In this document: in pieces, positions 19,113 through 27,449 of the stretch | How positions within the stretch are numbered: position 1 is the stretch's first letter | How the letters are laid out: each line of letters opens with the position of its first letter | Assembly: GCA_018333075.1 (NCBI GenBank) | Contig: BORH01000006.1 | Location: 186,001 to 250,000, forward strand | Length of the DNA stretch: 64,000 nt | From: Heyndrickxia sporothermodurans | GTDB taxonomy: Bacteria; Bacillota; Bacilli; Bacillales; Bacillaceae_C | Direction of reading: 5' to 3' | Program-made: the position numbers and the translations under genes | The notes under the pieces: model-generated | The model's database searches: none | What the model was told of the DNA's origin: nothing | What the model saw: only the letters and a program-made list of their open reading frames with translations

Positions 19113-19126
19113 AGAAAGCGCTATCA
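19113..19126 (-). promoter_or_regulatory. cre-like CcpA site upstream of the mannosidase operon
   Basis: On the minus strand TGATAGCGCTTTCT, with the central GCGC and near-symmetry of a CcpA cre (two departures from TGWAANCGNTNWCA). It lies 45 nt before the GH38 start, inside the expected promoter region. With the cre-like site before the importer it suggests the whole locus is catabolite-controlled. Confidence 0.55.
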
Positions 19127-19260
19127 ATTTTTTTGTAAAAAAATGATATGTTTCGGCTCATTCATTCTTTTCTTACACCATTACCATATGAGCCAACGGT
19201 CATATAGTCAATGGAATGAAACAAACTGATAAAGTTTTTACATTAGATATAAAATTAGTC

Positions 19261-19300
19261 CAAAAAAAATAACCACAGCATCTCATAGCTGTGATTATTT
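19261..19300 (-). terminator. Terminator of the acyl-CoA dehydrogenase-like gene
   Basis: Minus-strand 12-bp stem (AATAATCACAGC / GCTGTGGTTATT, one wobble pair) followed by eight T. It lies 16 nt after the stop at 19316 and separates this gene from the mannosidase promoter. Confidence 0.85.
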
Positions 19301-19315
19301 GTACTTTCTAAAACA

Positions 19316-20452
19316 TTACACTCGTTTCGCCAATAGCATTAATGTCATATCATCCATAGGCGGATTGTGTAAACCTGCTCTTACATCTCGATAAAAGCGT
19401 TGTAACGGGCTTTTTGCCGATAAACTTCTCGCTCCGACAATACGCATCGCTAAGTCGACAATTTCAACCGCTAGGTTTGTCACAGATAATTTTACTGCAC
19501 TTAGCTCAGGTGCCATTTGGTTTCGCCTTTCTATTGAAGAATCATCCCACATTTTTGCAACTGAATAGAGAAAATGTCGGGATTGCATTAATTTTAGTTC
19601 GATCTCCCCTACCTTTTGCTGAATAGCAGGTAATTCAAAAATCGGATGTGCTAGGCTATTCGGTGTATAGCTTTTCGCAAAGGATACAGCCTCTCTTTTG
19701 GCTGCCTCTGCTACTCCTAAATAGCAGGCAGGGATATGCAAAAGATAACCTTGTGCTCCCTTTTTTCGGGTAGTTTGTTTCTCCGTTAAATAGTCAAATG
19801 GGATTTCTACATGATCTAATATTAAATCATGACTTCCAGAGGATCTCATAGCAATACTATCCCATGTTTCTTCAATAGAAATACCTTTTGAGTCACTTGG
19901 AATTAAAAAGAAAGCAACTTCATCAGTTGATTCTATTGTTGCTGACACAATGAAGAAATCAAGCATTTGAGACATTGTGGCAAAAGATTTTCTTCCACTA
20001 ATAATCCATTTGTTACCTTCTTGTACAGCTGTCGTCCCTGGCCTTCCACCTCTAGTTGGACTGCCGGTTTGCTCTTCCGTCGCACATACATTTAGCAATG
20101 CACCCTTTGATACTTCCTGGCAAACAAAGGTGAAAAGTTCATTTCCCCAGGGACGGTTTTCAGATAAATTCATCATCGCTCCCATATGCCAGCCAATGGA
20201 TAAAGCGGTAGCTCCATCACCAATAGCAATAGCTTCCTGTAATCGTACAAAATCATATAGAGAAATATTTCCACCGCCAAATTCCTTAGGGGATGTCAGA
20301 CGAGTATACTGAATCTCCTTTAAGTCCCTTATATTTTCAAAAGGGAACCGCCCTTGTTGATCATTTGCTGCTGCACGTTTTTGAAAATCAGGTATTAATT
20401 CATTGACCACCTGCAGCCTTTCTTCAATTGTTTGCATAGATAATAGGTCCAT
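19316..20452 (-). CDS. Acyl-CoA dehydrogenase-family flavoprotein (YdbM-like)
   Basis: Soluble flavin enzyme of 378 residues in the acyl-CoA dehydrogenase superfamily: helical N-terminal domain (about 1-115), middle beta domain with CATEEQTGSP and a GRKSFATM segment (about 125-215), C-terminal four-helix domain (about 225-378). The SxxG/GSHDLIL segment fits the flavin-contacting region. The usual catalytic Glu of fatty-acyl dehydrogenases is not evident, and the best resemblance I recall is to B. subtilis YdbM and to flavin monooxygenases of the same fold, so the substrate is unknown. It stands alone, with its own terminator. Confidence 0.75.
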   Translation of the reverse strand: MDLLSMQTIEERLQVVNELIPDFQKRAAANDQQGRFPFENIRDLKEIQYTRLTSPKEFGGGNISLYDFVRLQEAIAIGDGATALSIGWHMGAMMNLSENRPWGNELFTFVCQEVSKGALLNVCATEEQTGSPTRGGRPGTTAVQEGNKWIISGRKSFATMSQMLDFFIVSATIESTDEVAFFLIPSDSKGISIEETWDSIAMRSSGSHDLILDHVEIPFDYLTEKQTTRKKGAQGYLLHIPACYLGVAEAAKREAVSFAKSYTPNSLAHPIFELPAIQQKVGEIELKLMQSRHFLYSVAKMWDDSSIERRNQMAPELSAVKLSVTNLAVEIVDLAMRIVGARSLSAKSPLQRFYRDVRAGLHNPPMDDMTLMLLAKRV

Positions 20453-20609
20453 CCATTACACCTCTCGATGAAAGCTTTACATCTATTTTATACATTCTCC
20501 ATTTTAATTTCTACTAAACAACTCGGAATTAATAAAAATAAAATAGACATAAAATTTCCAATACATCACCTTTTTAAATGATAAAATAAAAATAAAAAGG
20601 TAGTTCATT

Positions 20610-21050
20610 ATGATTATTTTATTATTTTTATTTATTTTAGCTCCAATGACAATACTCATTCATGAACTAGGACATGCATTTGGAGCATTTATGATGAGAG
20701 CGGATAAAATTGAATTGAATATTGGTGCTGGCTCTAAATTATTTTCAATTAAAGTCCGAAAATGGACGATCAACGTATTTTTATTTTATTTTCTTGGAGC
20801 ACATACCGGCAGTGAACGTGATCCTTATTTCTCAAAGCATGAGCAAATTGTGATTTCTAGTTCAGGTCCGATACTTAATGGCTTGGTTGGTTTTATCATA
20901 CTGCAATGGAATCAAACCAATTTTTCAACAGCAATGGAGCTTTTTTCATTATTTAACTTTTGGTTATTTTTTATTAATCTGATTCCTTTTAAAATCGGTG
21001 AAAAACAATCTGATGGGTATTCGATATTTAAGGCATTACAGCAAAAATAG
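20610..21050 (+). CDS. Small M50-type (site-2 protease-like) membrane protein
   Basis: Membrane protein of 146 residues with the zinc-protease motif HELGH at residues 20-24 inside the first hydrophobic region, followed by GAFMMRA as in M50 peptidases. A second region SSSGPILNGLVGFIIL resembles the NPDG-containing segment of the family but without the exact Asp. About four hydrophobic stretches are seen. It is shorter than typical intramembrane proteases (over 200 residues), so activity is uncertain. Divergent from the acyl-CoA dehydrogenase-like gene. ATG follows AAAAAGG. Confidence 0.65.
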   Translation: MIILLFLFILAPMTILIHELGHAFGAFMMRADKIELNIGAGSKLFSIKVRKWTINVFLFYFLGAHTGSERDPYFSKHEQIVISSSGPILNGLVGFIILQWNQTNFSTAMELFSLFNFWLFFINLIPFKIGEKQSDGYSIFKALQQK

Positions 21051-21114
21051 TAGAAAAGCGCAAGGCTCCTTGTTCATCAAGACATATACTTAAAAGGAAC
21101 TTCTGCTACGAAAA

Positions 21115-21147
21115 AATAAAAAGGGGTAAGCCAAATAGCCTCCCCTC
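21115..21147 (-). terminator. Terminator of the PTS/SIS operon
   Basis: Minus-strand hairpin AGGGGAGGC / GCTTACCCCT (one bulged A, loop of about 5) followed by TTTTTATT. It starts 8 nt after the stop of the SIS gene. The short gap 21051-21114 shows nothing further. Confidence 0.7.
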
Positions 21148-21154
21148 TAATCAC

Positions 21155-21904
21155 TTACATATAGTGAATATTATTTTTATATGTTTCTAATACTTTTTTA
21201 TTAAATTCGTCCCCACCATCTACATTGGCACTATGAAATACAGGTGGTGCAACTCCCGCTTTTAATAGATTATTAACCGTTTCAATCACAATTGAATTCA
21301 CGATAAGTGATCCGATAATCGTTGATGTTGGAGCAATTTTTTGATCCATGCCTTCTAAAAGCATAGAGGAATCTTCAAAATCACCACAGTTATCAATAAC
21401 GATATCAACAACCTCATATAAATTTTTCCCGCTATCATGTCTAGAAGACACTTTAGAGGAATACGTAATATTTGTCAGTCCAATTGTTGTTAATCCTTTT
21501 TCCTTTGCTGCTAAAGCGATATCAACTGAAACAGGATTTCTACCAGAAACTGAATGGATTAAAATCGTATCTCCACTTTTAGCAGAAGTAGAATTGAAGA
21601 TTTCTATTCCAAATCCATTCAATCTCTCCATCTGTGATGTTAATGTAACTGGACGGGTATTTAACATTAATGTTGGGTTAAGAATTGGATTAATAACAGC
21701 TAAGCCACCTGTTCGATAAAACAATTCCTCAGTAATAATCCCCGCATGGGATGCTCCAAAAACATAAATTGTATTTCCGTTTTTAATAGATTCAGAGAAG
21801 GCTTTCGCCGCCTTTGAAATTTGCTCAAATTGAGTCTCAAAAACTTGTGCTGAAATCTCATTCACATGTTGAAAGTATTCTTGAACGTAGTTTCTCAAAT
21901 TCAT
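21155..21904 (-). CDS. SIS-domain sugar-phosphate protein (UPF0309-like)
   Basis: Cytoplasmic protein of 249 residues with one SIS (sugar isomerase) domain. The nucleotide-free phosphosugar fold is seen in NTIYVFGASHAGIITEELFYRTGG (about 44-67) and in DTILIHSVSGRNPVSVDIALAAKEKG (about 121-146), the latter carrying the Ser-rich phosphate-binding loop. The pattern matches the UPF0309 group. It is the last gene of an ascorbate-type PTS operon, 9 nt after the IIC gene, so it probably isomerises or binds the phosphorylated sugar delivered by that PTS. Substrate unknown. Confidence 0.82.
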   Translation of the reverse strand: MNLRNYVQEYFQHVNEISAQVFETQFEQISKAAKAFSESIKNGNTIYVFGASHAGIITEELFYRTGGLAVINPILNPTLMLNTRPVTLTSQMERLNGFGIEIFNSTSAKSGDTILIHSVSGRNPVSVDIALAAKEKGLTTIGLTNITYSSKVSSRHDSGKNLYEVVDIVIDNCGDFEDSSMLLEGMDQKIAPTSTIIGSLIVNSIVIETVNNLLKAGVAPPVFHSANVDGGDEFNKKVLETYKNNIHYM

Positions 21905-21913
21905 ACGCCTCCA

Positions 21914-23188
21914 CTAAAATAATTTTCCGAGAGCTCCAGAAATAAATGCCCATAAAGATAAATCATTTCCTCCGAATACGATAATCCATTCAGATACAGT
22001 ATGCTGTAAGAAAGGTATTGATATGCCGACGAGTAAAATCATCAAGACTCCGGCAACGGCTGATCCAATGATTGCACCCCTTAATCCACCTGTACCATTA
22101 CCGATAACAGCAGCTGTTCCAATTTCAAAGAAGCATGTGATTGTTAAAGGAACAATGGCATATGGGAATAAACCGGTTCCCCCAATGATAAATAAGGTAA
22201 TCGTAGAGGTTACCATTGAAACAAGGAAACCAATAATAACGGCATTTGGTGCAAATGGGAATATAATTGGACAATCCAATGCTGGTACAGCATTTGGAAT
22301 GATTTTATCGGAAATCCCTTTAAATGCTGGAATAATTTCAGATAGCATCATACGAACACCTTGAAGCAAGATCGTTAAACCAGCTCCAAATAAAACACCC
22401 TGTAATAATGAAAAAGTAACTAAACTTTTATCTTCCCCAAAGATTTTATCTACTTGATCGCCACCAATTAAAAAGCCTACAATTAAGTACACGATGAACA
22501 TAACTAATGAAGAAGTAATCGTGATCTCACGTAAAAATTCGATTTGCTTAGGAAATTTGATATCCTCAGTGGATTTTTTCTTATTTCCAAATGCCATACC
22601 TAGCAATCCTGATACAATCGATAAACCAATCGTAGGATGTCCAAGTGTAAATGAATCGCCACCTGTTACTTTTTTAACAAATGGTTTAATCAGTGCTGGT
22701 GCAATGATGAAATAAAGTGCAGCAAAAATCGTTGCAAAAATAACAATTCCTGCTCCCTTTAATCCACTTTCAACTGCAGTCGCTGTAAAGATAAATGGGA
22801 ACCAGAATAGCATATGACCAGTTAGGAATACATTTTTTAATGGAGTAAAACGAGCAACTAAAATATTAATTAAAAAGGCAAGAAGCATTGACAGCCCGAT
22901 TTGACTTCCATAAGTGCTAAGAAATTTATCTGCTCCTATTGGATGTAAAGATTTTTCCGCTGGAATTTTATAAAGATCATTAAATGCATCTGATAATGGG
23001 GTAATTGAGCTGATTAAAATATTCGTACCCTGTGTTAAAATAACAACCCCGATAACCGTTTTTAATGTTCCACTAATAATATCTGAAAAGTTTTTCCTTT
23101 GAATGATTAATCCAAGGGCCGCAATTATTCCTAAGAATAATGCAGGCTCTCGTAATATTTGGTTAACAATAAAGTTAATTATTTGCAT
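21914..23188 (-). CDS. PTS ascorbate-type transporter subunit IIC (UlaA/SgaT family)
   Basis: Polytopic membrane permease of 424 residues with around ten hydrophobic segments and the SgaT/UlaA family pattern (early QGTNILISSITPLSDAF, later GGTGLFPYAIVP). It forms the sugar channel of an L-ascorbate-class PTS. It follows the IIB gene (25 nt) and precedes the SIS gene (9 nt). The operon lacks the lactonase UlaG and the downstream epimerases, so the sugar is probably not ascorbate; family membership alone does not fix the substrate. Confidence 0.87.
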   Translation of the reverse strand: MQIINFIVNQILREPALFLGIIAALGLIIQRKNFSDIISGTLKTVIGVVILTQGTNILISSITPLSDAFNDLYKIPAEKSLHPIGADKFLSTYGSQIGLSMLLAFLINILVARFTPLKNVFLTGHMLFWFPFIFTATAVESGLKGAGIVIFATIFAALYFIIAPALIKPFVKKVTGGDSFTLGHPTIGLSIVSGLLGMAFGNKKKSTEDIKFPKQIEFLREITITSSLVMFIVYLIVGFLIGGDQVDKIFGEDKSLVTFSLLQGVLFGAGLTILLQGVRMMLSEIIPAFKGISDKIIPNAVPALDCPIIFPFAPNAVIIGFLVSMVTSTITLFIIGGTGLFPYAIVPLTITCFFEIGTAAVIGNGTGGLRGAIIGSAVAGVLMILLVGISIPFLQHTVSEWIIVFGGNDLSLWAFISGALGKLF

Positions 23189-23212
23189 AGTCCATTATCC
23201 CCTAACTTAAAA

Positions 23213-23503
23213 TTATGAAAGCAAGCTTTGAATAACAGGCAATCCTTTTTCTTTAATTTCATTTTTATCGATAAAATTATTTACTTTTACGACAGGCACT
23301 GTTGCTGTTTGTGATAATTTTTCACCTAACTCATTAGAAGTAAAAATAATGTCACATGGAGTTGATGCAGCAGAGCCAACATCTGCAGTTGAAACCTTAG
23401 CTGTAATCCCTTCCTCTTTCAATACTTCATCAATTTTCATTTTCAACACCATAGAAGATCCAACACCGAAACCACAAACTGCAATGATATTTAAATTTTT
23501 CAT
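23213..23503 (-). CDS. PTS ascorbate-type subunit IIB
   Basis: Cytoplasmic phosphocarrier of 96 residues. The phosphorylated cysteine lies in the family motif VCGFGVGSSMVLKMKI (Cys10). It receives phosphate from the IIA protein encoded just upstream (6 nt gap) and passes it to the sugar in the IIC channel. Length is normal for SgaB/UlaB. Confidence 0.88.
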   Translation of the reverse strand: MKNLNIIAVCGFGVGSSMVLKMKIDEVLKEEGITAKVSTADVGSAASTPCDIIFTSNELGEKLSQTATVPVVKVNNFIDKNEIKEKGLPVIQSLLS

Positions 23504-23508
23504 GATTA

Positions 23509-23973
23509 TTATTCTCCTTTAAATTCATTATTTAAAATTTGATAAACTTCTTCATTACTATTACTTTCATTTAAAACTCTTAAAACTGTTTCTTTATCTA
23601 ATAAACTAGCTAAATTAGTCAGCTGTTCTAAATGCCCTCCACTTTCAGTTGCGCAAAAGGCAAAAACAATATTTACTGGATCATTGTGCTCACTGCCAAA
23701 AGCAATAGGCTGTTTCAATGTAATGACACTAATATCATTTTTTTTCACCTTGTTACTCGGCCTTGCATGTGCAAGAGCGATATGAGGGGCAATAACAATA
23801 TAAGGCCCTAATTCATGGATGGCATTGACCATATCTTCAATATAATCAGAGCCAATACTTTCATTCTCGAGAAGAAGCTGTCCAGCCTTTCGAATCGCTC
23901 CCTCCCAATCTTCTACCTCCTGCTGTACTTGAATATTTTGCATTTTAATCAGTTGAGACATGTCAAACATCAC
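23509..23973 (-). CDS. PTS subunit IIA (mannitol/fructose-type, UlaC-like)
   Basis: Phosphocarrier of 154 residues with the IIA-2 fold; the phosphorylated His is in IVIAPHIALAHARPS (second His of that motif, near residue 70). Its start overlaps the stop of the regulator by 4 nt (ATGA), so the two are translationally coupled. An alternative start 9 or so codons later is possible. Confidence 0.85.
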   Translation of the reverse strand: MMFDMSQLIKMQNIQVQQEVEDWEGAIRKAGQLLLENESIGSDYIEDMVNAIHELGPYIVIAPHIALAHARPSNKVKKNDISVITLKQPIAFGSEHNDPVNIVFAFCATESGGHLEQLTNLASLLDKETVLRVLNESNSNEEVYQILNNEFKGE

Positions 23974-25931
23974 CCTGCTGTTTCATTATTTAGTTTCAAA
24001 ATTTCATGAATATGTTTGGAAGCCTTAAGCAGCTCCAAGTTATTATTTTTTTCAAGGATTTGAACAAGCTGAATAAATAGATCCGATTCAGACTTCGTCG
24101 AGCATATGACAAAAATAATCTGAACCATTACTTTTTCCGTATCACCAAATGGAATAGGCTTATCTAAAACAAGAAGGCTTGCCCCATCCTTTATAACACC
24201 TTCCTTAGAAGATGCATGAACAATAGCCACTTCCGGAATAAACACCATATATGGTCCTAGTTCCTCAACTGCTCGAATCATGGCATGAGTATACTGATTA
24301 GTTATAAAGCCATGTTCTATAAGTGATTGACTGGCTCGCTTAATCGCATTTCTCCAACTATCCACATCCTCATGTAGTTGAATATGGTGCATTGGAATAA
24401 GGTCACCTAACTCATGGTAATCTTTCAAAGGAAGCTCGGCTCGAATTAATTCATCCATTTGTTTTTGATAGGTTTTCTTAAACACAAGGTTCTTTAAATT
24501 CATTAACTCTTCCGGCTCCAAAAGCGGATTCACAACAACAACCTCATAATCCTTTATCGATAAAGGGACAGTTGAAATAATAAAATCAATATCATCATCC
24601 ATATATTGCTCAATTTGAGCCATACTGATAGGACCGAAAGCCTTTAACTCAGGAAGCATTATTTTTAATCGTGTCGCTAATAATGATGAGGTGGCTAACC
24701 CAGATCCACATACCACTAATGCTGTAGGCATATAACCGGAAAAGGAATGTCGTTCATAACTCGCGCCGAGGTGCATCGCAATATAGGCAATTTCCTCTTC
24801 TGGTAACCGAAAATGGAATAATTCTTCAATTTTTAATAGAGCTTTACGCGTAATTTCATAAATAAATCGGTATTTATACTTCACTTGCTCTGTTAAAGGG
24901 TTTTCAATTTTTTGATGATTAAGTAGGCGATGCAAGGCAACCTGTAAATGAACCATCAATCCATTCATAAATTCTAAATCCTGTTTAAAATTGATTCCTA
25001 AGCGTTTTTCTACTTCAGTAGCAAATAAATAAGTAATTTGATAGGCATCCTCTTGCTTGCTGAATGGAACATCTCCCATCGGATACGTAGAAAGTTTTGC
25101 CCCCTTTACTTGTTTTAATAGATATACAACCTCATCATCTACTAGTGAAAGTTGTAAGATTGACTTATAAATATCCTTTAAAACCTGAAAGTCATTCGTC
25201 TTGATGAATTCTCGTTTCTCTACAAATGGATATTCAGCTAAATATCCATTGTTTAATCGAAGGCTTTGATAACAAAGAATTAAATAAAGCTCTTCCAATG
25301 CATCATCACTAAATTGAAGCGATAAATGATTCTCGAATTCTTTAATAAGCCTTTTAGATAGCTGAATGATCGCATCATCGAATTGTTGAAAAAAATATTG
25401 CTTTGATAATGCTGATGATGAGATGGCTTCATTAAATAGCGAGACAAAGGCATTACGAATATCAAGCTCATTTCCTACAGGCGATATTCCTCTGGATGGT
25501 TTTTTCTCTACCTTCACACCATAATGATTAAATAACTCTTCCACTTTCTCCATGTATTGAAATACTCTGTTTTTACTTGTTTGAAAAGTTTCAGCTAGAC
25601 TTTCAAGGGTTGTATTCTGTTCTAAAAGAATCTGAATACTGAGCATATAAATGAGATCCTTTTTCGTGACAACATAATGACTTAACTGCAAAAGCTCTTG
25701 CCTTATGAGCGAAGCCTTATCAGGACTTAAATCGAGAAATATTCCTTTTCCAGGCTTCCTAATCAAAGGGACCGTATACTCTTTTAAGAAGCTTTCGATA
25801 AAGTCTAAATCATATCTGATTGTACGTTCACTTACCTCATATAATTCAGCAAACTGCTTGACGTTCATATAATCAGTCTGTCCTAATAGCAGTTTCAGAA
25901 TATCCATCTGCCTTTTAGTTAAGGAAATCAT
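23970..25931 (-). CDS. PRD-containing transcriptional activator with IIB and IIA domains (BglG/MtlR/LicR class)
   Basis: Regulator of 653 residues: N-terminal HTH (about 1-60, SERTIRYDLDFIE), a second HTH-like region (about 85-160), two PTS regulatory domains (about 180-395), a IIB-like domain with VVCGSGLATSS (about 408-490), and a C-terminal IIA domain with IVHASSKEG (about 505-645). This layout is that of DNA-binding activators such as MtlR and LicR rather than of short RNA antiterminators. It is the first gene of the operon and should switch it on when the PTS is drained by its sugar. Confidence 0.88.
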   Translation of the reverse strand: MISLTKRQMDILKLLLGQTDYMNVKQFAELYEVSERTIRYDLDFIESFLKEYTVPLIRKPGKGIFLDLSPDKASLIRQELLQLSHYVVTKKDLIYMLSIQILLEQNTTLESLAETFQTSKNRVFQYMEKVEELFNHYGVKVEKKPSRGISPVGNELDIRNAFVSLFNEAISSSALSKQYFFQQFDDAIIQLSKRLIKEFENHLSLQFSDDALEELYLILCYQSLRLNNGYLAEYPFVEKREFIKTNDFQVLKDIYKSILQLSLVDDEVVYLLKQVKGAKLSTYPMGDVPFSKQEDAYQITYLFATEVEKRLGINFKQDLEFMNGLMVHLQVALHRLLNHQKIENPLTEQVKYKYRFIYEITRKALLKIEELFHFRLPEEEIAYIAMHLGASYERHSFSGYMPTALVVCGSGLATSSLLATRLKIMLPELKAFGPISMAQIEQYMDDDIDFIISTVPLSIKDYEVVVVNPLLEPEELMNLKNLVFKKTYQKQMDELIRAELPLKDYHELGDLIPMHHIQLHEDVDSWRNAIKRASQSLIEHGFITNQYTHAMIRAVEELGPYMVFIPEVAIVHASSKEGVIKDGASLLVLDKPIPFGDTEKVMVQIIFVICSTKSESDLFIQLVQILEKNNNLELLKASKHIHEILKLNNETAG

Positions 25932-26011
25932 ATGCTCACATCCTTTACACCTTCATTGTAATCCTTTTCATCTGCCACATTAATAACTAAGTATTTCCGT
26001 ACATGTGGCAA

Positions 26012-26047
26012 TAAAAAAAATAAGTCATCTATATGTGATGACTTATC
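26012..26047 (-). terminator. Terminator of the PspA/LiaI-like operon
   Basis: Minus-strand 10-bp perfect stem (ATAAGTCATC / GATGACTTAT, loop of 7) followed by eight T. It lies 37 nt after the PspA-like stop. Confidence 0.88.
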
Positions 26048-26083
26048 CACTATCTACATACTATATTTATCTCCAATTACGTG

Positions 26084-26722
26084 CTATTTATTTTCACCTT
26101 TTTGAGTTAGTTCTCTTTCCAGCTGCTCAATTTTTGCGTCAAATTGGCTTTGATCATAACCTGTATTTACTTTTTGTTCAAGTTGATCCATATAACGTTC
26201 AGTCTCTTCAAATTGGTTCCTTTGATTTCCGGCACCAGAATGATTTAACACTTTATTCACTTTAGAATTAACCTTAATGATATTCTCTCTACCCATTAAT
26301 TCCATTCTTTTAATATGCATATCCTTCAATTTCAGCTTCATTTCTCTATATTTTTTTTCAAGCTCTTCTAATTGGGAAGAAATTTGATGATAAACATTTA
26401 ATAACCTTGCTGCTTGATCTCTATACAATGCTTCTTCCTGTGTAGCTGTTTCATATAATGACATTTCATTAGCTGTTAAAGCAATTTCAGCCTGTTTTTT
26501 TCTCTTCTCTGCCATAAACTCAGATAGCTGCAATTCCTTATAAAATTCTTCTTTCAATAAGTTCTGCCTTTCAATCAGCTTTTCTACTTTCTTTGTTTCA
26601 TTTTCACTTTCACGAAGATATTTGTTTAATAAATCAATTGGATTTTTCTCCTCTTTCTTATCCATAACCGAGTTTAAATCTTCCAATACTGAATTTTTTA
26701 TGCGTTCAAATAATGTAGTCAT
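26084..26722 (-). CDS. PspA/IM30 family envelope-stress protein (LiaH-like)
   Basis: Mostly coiled-coil protein of 212 residues from the ATG at 26722, chosen because GGAG lies 8 nt before it (a TTG two codons upstream is less likely). The N-terminal amphipathic helix (TTLFERIKNSVLEDL), the LLNKYLRESENE segment and the long heptad-rich middle match PspA/LiaH. Such proteins form membrane-associated oligomers under envelope stress. It follows a small membrane protein, as liaI precedes liaH in B. subtilis, but the LiaFSR sensor genes are not beside it. Confidence 0.78.
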   Translation of the reverse strand: MTTLFERIKNSVLEDLNSVMDKKEEKNPIDLLNKYLRESENETKKVEKLIERQNLLKEEFYKELQLSEFMAEKRKKQAEIALTANEMSLYETATQEEALYRDQAARLLNVYHQISSQLEELEKKYREMKLKLKDMHIKRMELMGRENIIKVNSKVNKVLNHSGAGNQRNQFEETERYMDQLEQKVNTGYDQSQFDAKIEQLERELTQKGENK

Positions 26723-26772
26723 GTTCAAATCTCCTTTAATATATTTTTTTAAAATCTACTTTACACTAAGGC

Positions 26773-27120
26773 TTAAAACTTTGATTTCATGTCATTCCAC
26801 TGCTGATCAAAGCTTTCAAATGGATCTTTAGATGAGCGGGTAGTCTTTTCGACCTTATTCCAATTTTTATATCCCACATAGAGAAGGTATATTGCTAATA
26901 TCCCAGCAAGCGCCGGAAGATTGGAGAAGGTAGAAATTAATCCAAACATCCCAATGATTGCCCATATTAACTTCCCACCGAATGTATCTGATTTAAGAAA
27001 CTGTTTTAGTGAAAAGTAAGCAATCACGACACTAACAATTAATCCGATAATATTTCCTAAACTTGATAAAGCAATTATCCCTAACACAACAGCTATGCCA
27101 AACATTAAGAATTTTTTCAT
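26773..27120 (-). CDS. Small membrane anchor protein (LiaI-like)
   Basis: Membrane protein of 115 residues with four closely packed hydrophobic segments and a charged C-terminal tail ending FESFDQQWNDMKSKF. The overall plan, including the acidic/aromatic tail, resembles LiaI, the membrane anchor of LiaH. It lies 50 nt upstream of the PspA-like gene. Start at 27120 follows AAAGGGG. The similarity is one of architecture; a search would be needed to confirm homology. Confidence 0.6.
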   Translation of the reverse strand: MKKFLMFGIAVVLGIIALSSLGNIIGLIVSVVIAYFSLKQFLKSDTFGGKLIWAIIGMFGLISTFSNLPALAGILAIYLLYVGYKNWNKVEKTTRSSKDPFESFDQQWNDMKSKF

Positions 27121-27321
27121 TTTCCATTTCCCCTTTCGATACTTTAATAATAAGGAAATCCTCAAAAACGATGAACAATCCTCAGCTTTATTTTTTTATC
27201 GGACTTAAGACGTACTTAAAACATAAAATCAAATTTCTCCTAAATATTGAAGGATATCATTCTTTTCCTTACACTTGGAAACGTTTTCAGAAATTTCTTT
27301 CTCCTTTTATTCTTTAAAGGG

Positions 27322-27349
27322 TTGACTTTTACTATGAAAGTTATAAAAT
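27322..27349 (+). promoter_or_regulatory. Possible sigma-A promoter upstream of membrane protein
   Basis: TTGACT and TAAAAT separated by 16 nt, about 100 nt before the ATG at 27450. A second weaker -35 (TTGACC at 27398) lies closer. Either could drive the gene. Sequence match only. Confidence 0.35.
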
Positions 27350-27449
27350 TGATTCTAATTTCTAAATTATTAATCAATTCTAAATAAAAATCATTGTTTG
27401 ACCTTTAGAAAACTTTAGGATTGTAGACTATAAAAACGGAGGAAATCTT

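Noticed and set aside
21155-25931. True L-ascorbate utilisation operon
   Set aside because: The lactonase and pentose-phosphate epimerase/decarboxylase genes that define it are missing, so only the PTS class is stated.
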